A DNA stretch of 64,000 nucleotides. Origin: Halicephalobus mephisto (lineage: Eukaryota; Nematoda; Chromadorea; Rhabditida; Panagrolaimidae). The notes below the pieces were generated by a model, which worked only from the letters and a program-made list of their open reading frames with translations, made no database searches and had not been told where the DNA came from. Each line of letters begins with the position of its first letter. Positions within the stretch are counted from its first letter, which is position 1. The position numbers and the translations under genes were made by a program. Positions 45,401-55,100 of this stretch are shown here, one piece after another. Location of the stretch: contig SWDT01000068.1 of assembly GCA_009193035.1 (NCBI GenBank), forward strand, positions 1-64,000, in the 5' to 3' direction.

Positions 45401-48159
45401 CTAACATGAAAATCAGGTTATTGAAAATATTGGTCTTAGAACGAAAAACGAAAAGGGTGTACGGTAGGTATTCCCTTTGGATTCGCACTAGTTTGGTTTT
45501 TTTTCTTTTTAAATTATTATTTTTCGTTATTTGACTGGTCTGTTAAGTAGATCTAATGAAAATTGATCTAACATGATAAAGTAAATTGTAAGATGTGTGG
45601 TTCCCTAAGACATTTATCTCATTTGACTCATTTTTTTAAATTTCTTTAGATCAGTTTTTCAGTTGATAGGTTTTTTGGATTAATTATATAACTAAGAAGA
45701 CTGATATAAAATATTGGAAAATAAATTGTAGGATATTTCATCTTTTAGAACAATTGCCCCTTTTGATTTGTCTTTTTTGAAATTTTTTTATATTATCTTT
45801 TTAGTTACTTGATTACCGTATTTGGACTACTCTAAAAATCAAAAGATTTGTGTAGAAATAAAAAATGAAATATATTATACGAAATCAGGAACCAAAAATT
45901 AAGGAAAAATTATTGTGAAATTTATTTTAATATTTTTGAATTTTATTGTAATTGTTTTTTCAGATGGTACACTCGGCATTTTGGAACGGATAAGGATTCG
46001 GCGATAACGATAAGTGAATATTCTCTGATGACTTATCCTGAATGGGAGAAGAAAATTGAAAATTGGCAGAATCCTGTACTTGAACATCCTAATTTGCCTA
46101 ATTGGTTTAAATCTGCTTTATTCAATGAACTTTATTTCCTATCTGATGGAGGATCAGTTTGGTTTGACTATGATGAATCTTGGAATCAACAGGAAAAACA
46201 CCTAAGTGAATACACTGCCAAGTTACTAATGGAATACGGTAGATTTGGATATTTGGAATGTAAGTCCTTTTTTAAGAAAAATTTAAATTAAAAAAATTTT
46301 TTAAAAACTTGAAATTTCTTATTTTAGTTTGTATTTCTAAATTAAAAAAGATAAAAAAGTTTTAATTTGAATTTTTTAGCATGGGAATACCGGATGATTA
46401 ATACCTACGATGTTCATTTTTATGCTTCTTTTGCTTTGGCTGAATTGTTTCCTCAGTTGGAACATGTTCTTCAAGCTGAAATGACGGATAATATTCATAA
46501 TACGGAAGATACTTTGGTTAAATTTCACATGGAAGGAGATATTGCTCCGATTAAGACTTACAAGAGAGTTCCGCATGATTTGGGAAATCCAGCGAGAGAA
46601 CCTTGGATATCGACGAATGCTTATGTGATGCATAATACGGCTATGTGGAAGGATTTGAATTTGAAGTATATTCTGACGTCATATAGAGACTATTACTGTA
46701 TGTTGAAGAAATCTCGGTCTTTTTTGGAATTTACATATCCTACGATTAAATCCCTAATTGAAGAAGGTTTAGAAAATTGGGATAGAGATGGAGATGGAAT
46801 GATTGAGAATTTTGGATTGGCGGATCAGACATATGATGCTTGGAGAATGGTTGGAGTAAGTGCATATTGTGGATCTTTGTGGATTGCTGCTTTGAAAGTT
46901 GCAGTTGAAATGGCTAAAGATTATGGTGATGAAGAATATTTTGAAAAATATTTAAATATTTTAAATAAAGCAAAAAATGTATTTGATGATAAATTATGGA
47001 ATGGAAAATATTATAATTTTGATGAAAGTTTAAATTCTCAAAAAACAGTTATGGCAGATCAATTGTGTGGTTACTGGTATCTTGAATCAATAAATCAGGA
47101 TTTGGTTAAAGATTTACTTCCAAAAAATCACGTACAATCTTCAATGGCAACAGTTTATGATTATAATGTTATGAAATTTGGAAATGGTAAATTGGGAGCA
47201 GTAAATGGAATGAGACCAGACGGAAAAGTGGATCATTCATATATCCAAGCGGATGAAATATGGACTGGTATTACGTATGCTTTAGGGGCTTTTTTTATTC
47301 AAGAAGGCGATCCTCAAAGAGGTTTTGATATTGCTTTTGGAATTTATGATACTTGTTTTAATAGATCTGGTTTGCAATATCAGACTCCAGAAGCGATTTA
47401 TAGAAAACATTACTACAGAGCCATTGGATATATGAGACCACTTTGTATTTGGTCTATGTATTCTGCTTTGAGGAAAAACTATAAATTGTTGGAAAAAGAT
47501 TCAGATGTTTTGCTTGGGATTAAAATTGAAGATCCCATTCCTAATGGTGAGTTATTTTATATAAATTTAAAAAAATGTATAAATTTTAAAAAATGTATAA
47601 TTTTAAAAAATATATAAATTTTAAAAAATGTAATAATTTAAAAACTAAAGTAGTTTTAAATTTTTTCAATTTTCTTATAATTATTTTGTAATTGATTATA
47701 TGTTGTGGAAATTGGGAATGAGTATTTTTATAGAATTGTTTTGGTGTGAATTTTTAGGTTTTTAGAAATTAAAATAGGTTTTATAATAGTTTTGTTTTTT
47801 TGGAATTTTGTGTGATTTTGGTTTTTTGGATTGTAACTTACTTTAATAGATCTAGAAATGTTTGAAGTTTCACATGTTTTTTTCAATTTTTTAAGGTTAA
47901 TTTTCATATATGGAAATATTAGTAAATGTTTGGGGAAAATATAATATTTAAATACTATATTGAAAAATAGTTGTTTTTATAATTTTGTGATGATGGATTT
48001 TTAGCATTCCCAGAAACTTGTACGGATGATGTCAGTTCGGATTCAGAAGGCCCTCCAGTGGAACAAGAAGTTGAAGTTACGGTAGAAGTTAAGGAAGTTA
48101 AAAGATCGCCATCCCTTGTTTTGGTGGATCAATCGACGGAAATTGCCATTTGTGCTTGA
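42475..48159 (+). CDS. GBA2: Non-lysosomal glucosylceramidase, GBA2 type (GH116)
   Basis: Exons 42475-42768, 43222-43589, 43854-44423, 45964-46259, 46380-47546, 48005-48159; 949 residues (human GBA2: 927). It hydrolyses glucosylceramide to glucose and ceramide at the cytosolic face of ER/plasma membrane. Residues ~110-190 have [22 protein letters not shown]. The beta-domain includes [12 protein letters not shown] and [17 protein letters not shown]. The (alpha/alpha)6 catalytic domain has [103 protein letters not shown] and QTPEAI. By spacing with human E527/D677 (memory), the nucleophile is probably E509 in FGYLE and the acid/base the Asp in LADQTYD. The acidic C-terminal tail is variable. 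BOLA3 follows 206 bp later. Confidence 0.95.
42770..43215. repeat. Three diverged ~140-bp units in GBA2 intron 1
   Basis: Each unit has AAATTTTTGATATATAATTTCGAAATTTCTC (or CATTTCGGAAGTTCTC), ATTCTACCTAAAAAA, a TTTAAAAAGTTATTTTTATTTT segment and TTTTCGTTTTGA. The first unit begins exactly at the splice donor. Confidence 0.75.
44450..45000. repeat. Diverged tandem units in GBA2 intron 3
   Basis: A ~190-bp block (ACGAAAATGAACTTTCAAAATACGAAGTT ... ATAACCTTCAAGTAACGTTCGAAAA) occurs twice, with a partial third copy toward 44930. Confidence 0.7.
45135..45205 (+). other. tRNA-like Pol III box pair (tRNA relic or SINE head)
   Basis: TGGCGTAGTGG at 45142-45152 fits the A box, and AGTTCGATTCA at 45184-45194 fits the B box. 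The spacing (about 43 nt start to start) is that of a real tRNA. The acceptor, anticodon and T stems pair poorly, so it is not a working tRNA. Located in GBA2 intron 3 on the gene's strand, in a short patch richer in GC than its surroundings. Confidence 0.45.
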
Positions 48160-48365
48160 TTGGAAAAAATGGTATCGATAATTAATGGTGCTGATGTTTG
48201 TTCTGCAAATGGAAATTTTTTGATTTTTTAAAATATTGTTTGATTTTACTTGTATTGATACAGGTATAAAAATTTTGGGAAATAATAGAGGATTTACAAG
48301 TAGAAAATTTCTTGATTATTTATTTTTATTTTTTAAAATTTTTTTATTTTTTGTTTTTTTTGGAA

Positions 48366-48855
48366 ATGTGGAGATTTGGAATTAGATTATTCTCGACGGG
48401 TTCATCGACGACTTCGGCGGAACAGAAGATTGTTTCGAAATTGAAAGAAAATTTTAAAAAAGCAAAAATTATTGAAGCCGAAGATATCTCGGGTAAGTTT
48501 GGATTGATAATTTTTGAAAGAAAATCAACTAAAAAATAATTTTTATTGAAAATAAAAATTCAGATTTTTTTAAAATTTAAATTATTTAAAAATTTTATTT
48601 CTTTTTAAAATTTTAATTTTTTTTAAAGTTTAATTTTTTTAAATTTTAATTTTTTTAAAGTTTAATTTTTTAAAATTTTAATTTTTTTAAAAATTTTTAA
48701 TTTCAGGAGGTTGTGGATCTATGTATAAAGTCCGAGTGGAGACCCCGGAATTCGCAGGAAAACTCAAAGTTCAACAACATAAGATGATCACAGATTGCCT
48801 CAGGGAAGACATCAAAAATTGGCATGGAATCGTAATCGAAACGAAAGCTGTCTGA
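48366..48855 (+). CDS. BOLA3: BOLA3-type mitochondrial iron-sulfur factor
   Basis: Exons 48366-48492 and 48707-48855; 91 residues. The N-terminus MWRFGIRLFSTGSS looks like a mitochondrial presequence. The BolA fold carries EAEDISGGCGSMYKVRVE (the C of GGCG is the BOLA3 cluster ligand in family members), FAGKLKVQQHKMI (the H of QQH is the invariant His ligand) and LREDIKNWHGIVIET. It helps deliver 4Fe-4S clusters, with NFU1 and GLRX5, to lipoate synthase and complex I/II. It is 206 bp downstream of GBA2 on the same strand; whether it is an operon member is open. Confidence 0.93.
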
Positions 48856-48889
48856 ATTTTTTTGGATTATTAGGAATTTGGAAAATGGA

Positions 48890-49420
48890 CTTTTAAATTT
48901 GAAATTTGACACTAAAAGTTTATTTAATTATTTGGTTTTCAATTTTATTCGCAACAAGGATTTTTAAAAGGAAATTAAATTTGCTCAAATTTCAAATTTA
49001 TTTTGATTTCGGAATTTTTGGATTTTAAAATCGTATTATTTTAAAAATGAAATAATTATAAAAATTTTTCAAAAAGAATTTTTGGATTTTTCTAAAATTT
49101 TTAATTAGATTTCAGAATTTTCGAAGATTTTAGAATTTTTAATAAATTTTTAAAATTTTTAAGAATTTTGAAGAATTTTTTAAATTTCTTTTGTATTCTG
49201 GAAAATTCTAAAATTTCCCTTTTTGGATTCTGGAGACTTCTAAGATTTTTTTTTGGATTCTGGAGACTTCTAAAATTTCTTTTGGATTCTAGAAAATTCT
49301 AAAATTTCCTTTTTTGGATTCTGGAGACTTCTAAAATTTCTCTTTTTGGATTCTGGGATTTTTTAAACTGAGATTCCGGAATTTTGATTGAATTCTGGAT
49401 GATTATATGAACTTTCGTGG
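48890..49420. repeat. Degenerate TTGGATTCTGGAGACTTCTAAAATTTC repeats
   Basis: About five units of ~55 bp at 49190-49360, preceded by looser variants. Related words (GATTCTGGAA, TTCTAGAA) fill the inverted-repeat pair at 55560-55850 and 59055-59400. Confidence 0.75.
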
Positions 49421-49706
49421 AATTCTAACTAGAAATAAAAAGTCTAAAATTCTTTTTTGAAATTTTTGGATGCTTTTTCGAGTGCAATCTTCGGCACTTG
49501 GTCGGGGAAATCCCCTTCCACTGGACTTTGGGTCTTTCTGGAGGGGCATTCAAGCAGAAAGAAGGTCTGGTCATTTCTTTATTTTTCGAGTTATTTTGTT
49601 TTGTTCCAAAATTGCAACAAAGCCTGAATAAAGACCAACAACCGTAATCTTGATAGATATCGATTGTGGATTTACTTCCCTGAATAATTATCCAAAAGGA
49701 AAAAAA

Positions 49707-50370
49707 TGGATAGTGACTAAGATAAAAGTAAATTGCCAAAAGCAGTCACTATCCAAGTTTGATGTTCGTTATGGGACTTGTCAGGATAGTGACTAGAATG
49801 AATGATTAACTATCAAAAGCAGTCACTATCCAAGTATACCTTTGCTTAAGAAAATCCCCAGGATAGTGACTATTTTTGATGGTTAATTTCCCATAATAAT
49901 CACTATCCAAATTTGTCTTCTGAATCAAAATAATTAAGAGAGTGACTGCTTTTGAAGATTAACTATTTTTTCAGTCACTATTCAAATTTATTTTTTAGGT
50001 AGAAATAATCAGGATAGTGACTAGAAAATATTTACTTATTAAATACTCAGTCACTATCCAAGTTTATTTTTTATAAAAACCAATCAGGATAGTGACTAGA
50101 AAATATTTAATTATTAAATACTCAGTCACTATCCAAATTTACCCTTGCTTTAAAAAATCCTAAGATAGTGACTATTATAGGAAATTAACTATCAAAAGCA
50201 GTCACTATCCAAGTTTATTTTTTATAAAAACCAATCGGGATAGTGACTAGAAAATATTTAATTATTAAATACTCAGTCACTATCCAAATTTATTTTTTTA
50301 TAAAAACCAATCGGGATAGTGACTAGAAAATATTTAATTATTAAATACTCAGTCACTATCTAAGCAATTT
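49707..50370. repeat. GATAGTGACT hairpin ladder B
   Basis: Eight or nine consecutive units. Each has GGATAGTGACT (or a near variant), a 25-26-nt loop, then AGTCACTATCC; linkers between units are about 26-30 nt. Loops differ in sequence (for example 49861-49908 against 50012-50059), while the last three or four units repeat the loop AGAAAATATTTAATTATTAA almost exactly. Located between BOLA3 and lev-10. Confidence 0.95.
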
Positions 50371-52193
50371 CCATTAGGATTGGTTTTGTTACTAAAAATC
50401 ATTATTTCGAATACTTTTAAGACCTATTTTTTTCAATCCCAATGTCGAAACAAATTCAAAACTTTCACAACATCAAGAAAAATGTTTTCTCAAAGTTGAC
50501 CACAAAATGTAGAATATTTGATTGATTTTTGACAGAAAAATCTTCCATGCCGAAGATTTTTGAAGAAAAACGAACGAGTTAAGTCCAGAAATGAGACAAT
50601 GGAGTCCTGGACCCGGACGAATTATGGGTTTGTCGTCTCCGCCTCTCTCTCTCTCGCGGAGCTCAAATCGAAAAAGCTCATCTTGTCTTTTATAAGCCCG
50701 ACAACTGCCAGTTTTTCCTCTCAACCTGCCACAGGCTTTGTCACTTTAGGATCATAAAAGTATTTTACTAAGATATTTCTAAAGATTTTCTAAATCAAAA
50801 ATTGTCAAAATTAATTTTTTTTAATTTCAAAAAAATTCATGTTAAAATTTTTTGTGAAAATTAAATTTTCAAAATTGTCTGGAATTTTCTGAAATGTTTT
50901 GAAACCTTGGAAAATCTCGTGGAAGTTTTCTGGATCTTTCGTAATCTCCTGGGAATTTCGTGGAACATTCCAGAATTAAATGAAATTTTTTAGAATCTTC
51001 TGAAATTTTTGAAATTCAACAAAAAAATTAAAATTAAAATTTTAGAATTTTAGGATTTTCCAAAATTTAATGGAAATTTTAAAATTTTTTAATAATTTTA
51101 TAAAATTTAAAAAATCTTTAATAATTTTATAGAATTTTGTGATTTTTTGAAATTTTCTAAAATCTTAAATTTCATGATTTAAAAATTATTTCAAAATTTA
51201 AAAAGATTTTAAAATCAAAATTAAAAAATGTTTTAAAAATTCGTGTTGAGACTATTTCGTAATAGTGTGATTTTTAGATTTAAAAAAATTTGATTTCTTA
51301 AAAATGAATTATGTTTTTTTTCGAAAATGCCCGGCAGGGATTGATTTTATTTTATTTTTATTTTTTTTTTGCAGTAATCTCTCTAGGATTTATTTCCTTG
51401 TGTTCGACTTTTAGGTTGAGGAAGCAATAGCAATTGCCGCGTTATTTTCACGGATTAGAAAATCAAGATTATCAAAGATAGTGATTGAATTTCTCGTATA
51501 ATGTTTTTTATCACTATCCTTGGAAGCTATATTGGGAAAAGTAAAATTGAATAGTGACTATTTTTTACCATTAATAATTTTTAATCATTATTCAAATTTA
51601 CTTTCCAACAAAAATCTTCAGAATAGTGACTGGAATAAACTATTAATATTTTTATTCACTATCCTAATTTATTTTCCAACAAAAATCCCCAGGATAGTGA
51701 CTACTCTATACAATTAATCGGTCTTTTCAGTCACTATCCAACTTTTTCTAATAAAAATGATTCGGATAGTGACTAAATTTCCCAATAAATTACCACTTTC
51801 AGTCACTATCTATTTTATAAAATAAAGTTGGTAGTGAATTTGAACATTTAAAAAATGATTTTTATCAGTCACTATCCTCGAAATTTTGTCAACAATTTAA
51901 AATCGGATAGTGACTAAATCTCTGATGAATTCTCACTTTCAGTCACTATTCAAATTATCGAAATAAAGTTTATTTAAATTTTCAAAGTTAATTTAGAATT
52001 TTTTGTTTTTTTTATAATTTCGTGTTTTTTTTAAATTTTAATTTATTTTTTTTTTCAGGAAATGTAGCAAATTTTTTGTCGAAATTAAACTTTGACATCA
52101 CTTGGAATTTTTTCATTTTGCTCAAAAAAAACGGAATTTCTTCATTGTTCATATTTTTATTGAATTTTCAATTTTTATTCATTTTTGAAAAAA
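50371..52193. other. lev-10 upstream region
   Basis: 50500-50760 is richer in GC, with a CT-rich tract (CCTCTCTCTCTCTC) and TTTTATAAGCCC, a possible core promoter pointing toward lev-10. 50780-51300 is low-complexity TTTTAGAATTTT-type DNA. 51478-51955 is a hairpin ladder. No ORF is supported before the signal-peptide exon at 52194. An untranslated 5' exon of lev-10/eat-18 may lie here. Confidence 0.4.
51478..51955. repeat. GATAGTGACT hairpin ladder C
   Basis: Seven units with more divergence than ladder B. The loops of units 4 and 5 are 26 nt and that of unit 7 is 25 nt. Some units carry GAATA in the left arm and TATTC in the right arm (unit 2), keeping pairing; others have one mismatch or a G-U pair. 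Confidence 0.9.
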
Positions 52194-55100
52194 ATGAAAC
52201 TCAATCAATTTTGCCTAATTTTTTGGACTTTTTTTTTGTCCAAGTTTGCCAGCGGCTCTCTGACTCAACGAAGGGAATTGAAAGGAAATTCTGAATCCGG
52301 AGATGTTTTTTTCCGTAAGTTTTGGTTTTTATAAAATTAACTATGACTCGAACAAGGTTCTGAAGCAAAAAGTTTAAAATACAATTGAAATCTTTGAAAA
52401 AATAAAATTTCTAAATTTAGTCACTATTTTATTCGGAATGGTTATGGATAGTGACTAGGTCTCAGGAGAAATGAACCTTTTAGTCACTATTACATTTGAT
52501 TATTGATTTAGATAGTGACTAAGGAAAATTATTTATTGTTAAAAGCAGTCACTATCAAATTTTTATTGCAAAAATTAATTTTGGATAGTGACTGAAATAA
52601 TCACTTTTAGTCACTATTCTGGTGATTTTTATTATAAACATTAATTTTGGATAGTGACTGAAATAATCACTTTTAGTCACTATCCTGATGATTTCTATTA
52701 TAAACATTAATTTTGGATAGTGACTGAAAATAATCACTTTTAGTCACTATCCTGATGATTTTTATTATAAAAATTAATTTTGGATAGTGACTGAAATAAT
52801 CACTTTTAGTCACTATCCTGATGATTTCTATTATAAACATTAATTTTGGATAGTGACTGAAATAATTACTTCTAGTCACTATTCTGGTGATTTCTATTAT
52901 AAAAGTTAATTTTGGATAGTGACTGAAATAATCACTTTTAGTCACTATCCTGGTGATTTCTATTATAAACATTAATTTTGGATAGTGACTGAAAATAATA
53001 ATTAACCATGAAAAATAGTCACTATCCTCGGTATTTTTGGATTTAATTTTCTAAACTTTTCATTATTTATTATTTCTTTTAAAAATTACCCAATTATTTA
53101 ATACAAAAAAAGTTGCTCAATTATGGTTCCGACACGAAAAATGATTTTTTGCTTTTTCAAAATTATTTTTGAATTTTTATACATTTAATATATAAATAAA
53201 AATAAAACTGCTTTTTCAAAGTTTGTCAAAAAAATTAACTTTCAGCTTAGTTATTTGTTTGCACTTAAATAAGACCATTTTTCGTGTAGAAACTGAAACT
53301 GAACTACCGATATCGAGGTCTCCAGAAAAATCGACATCAAAATAAAAATAAAATCCGCAGTTTTCTCGCAAGCTTCTAGCCAATAGATCGGTATTTCTAT
53401 ATCTACCATTTTGTAAACTTCGAAATAAAAGTAAAATTTACAGTATTCTAGCAGATTACTTGGTATTTCTATATCTACAATTATGCAAATTCCGAAGTAA
53501 AAGTAAAATCCGCAATTCTCTTGCAGCATTCCGGCAGATCGGTCAACATCAAAATCATAGTTAAAGTAAAAAAAAAACACGCAGTTTGCTTGCAACATTC
53601 CAGCAGACTGGTTATTAAATTCTTATTTGAAAATTAATTTTAATTAAGGTTGTAATTTGCCCCTGGGCAAATTGAAAAACGAACAACTTGTTCAATCAAT
53701 TTTTTTAATAACAACCTTAGAAATTAACTTTGACAAAGTAAAAATAAATATTAATTCCCTTTTCACCAAAAAATAAATCATTTAAATATTTTAACAAAGG
53801 TTGTCGTTGAGAAAATTGACTGGGGTAAGTTGTTCATTTTTCAATTTATCCAGGGACAAATTACAACCCTAATTAAAATTAATTTTCAAATAAGAATTTA
53901 ATAACCAGTCTGCTGGAATGTTGCAGGCAAACTGCGTGTTTTTTTACTTTAACTATGATTTTGATGTCGACCGATCTGCCGGGATGCTGCAAGGGAATTG
54001 CGGATTTTACTTTTACTTCGGAATTTGCATAATTGTAGATATAGAAATACCAAGTAATCTGCTAGAATACTGTAAATTTTACTTTTATTTCGAAGTTTAC
54101 AAAATGGTAGATATAGAAATACCGATCTATTGGCTAGAAGCTTGCGAGCAAACTGCGGATTTGAGCTTCGATATTGACTGACATGGCAGAATATTGCGAG
54201 CAGATTACGGATTTTATACTAATTTCGAGATTTTTATAATTATAAACACAGAAATACATATCTGCTAGAATATTGTGAATTTTATACCAATTTCGGAATT
54301 TTTATAATTTAAACACAGAAATATCTATCTATCTGCTAGAATACTATGAATTTTATACTAATTTCGGAATTTTTATAATTTAAACACAGAAATGCCGATT
54401 GATTATCCTGAATTTTGCGAGCAAATTGCAGATTTTGATGTTGATTTCTTTACACACCTAGACACTGGTTGTTATCTTAAATTCCTTCGGTTACAGATAC
54501 TAAGAAATGGATACTTTTTGTCAGGAAATATTCTCTGAATACTCTACTAAACCTTTCACCTATTTTTCAGGAGAAACCTCATTTAAATTTGTTTGTTTTA
54601 CCGCTTGTCAAATTAGTACAGCGTCTGGCTTTAGCTAGGACAAGGAAACATTTTTCCATTCTCCATCAAGCAGGTAACTCATCTTGCGCTCGGGAGCTTC
54701 AAGTGTCCTCTTGCTGGAGAGCTCTCTGTTTTTCGATCGAATTTTAGGAATATTTTGTATGCACATTGGGCTCATAGCTAGGCATGTTCTCTGCTTTATT
54801 GACTAAATGGTGTCGGACTGTTGTTGATGTTATTCTCGATTTAGGATTCATTTTCGAAATTCACAGTTTTGGAAAGTGATTAAAATAGATAATTTATTGC
54901 TAAAAATAGTCACTATCCAGATTTGTTTCTGTAATAAAATCAGCAGGATAGTGACTGAAAAGACAATTACCTATATTGGACGCTGCCTAAATAGTTTTTG
55001 TTCACAAATAGTGTTGGATAGTGACTAGAGTAGACAATTAGTTTTTTCTATTGGACACTATCCATACGATATCTTCTACGAGGCCATTTTTGAATAGTGA

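Noticed and set aside
49500..49560. miRNA-like hairpin around CCCCTTCC/GGAGGGG
   Set aside because: Only about ten imperfect pairs with a poorly paired loop side; not precursor-like.
49707..50370. CRISPR array
   Set aside because: The repeats alternate in orientation, the loops partly repeat, there are no cas genes, and the genome is eukaryotic.
50560..50757. 65-codon ORF upstream of lev-10
   Set aside because: No family features; it lies in the GC-richer putative promoter and its minus strand is equally open.
52555..52972. Minus-strand ORFs with repeated SHYPKLMFIIEI motif
   Set aside because: They arise from the tandem hairpin ladder D, whose unit length happens to keep the frame open.
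53251..54181. Two long ORFs with repeated NCGFYFYF-type segments
   Set aside because: They are the two arms of one inverted repeat read in opposite directions, and the same words form a non-coding minisatellite in the dystrophin intron.
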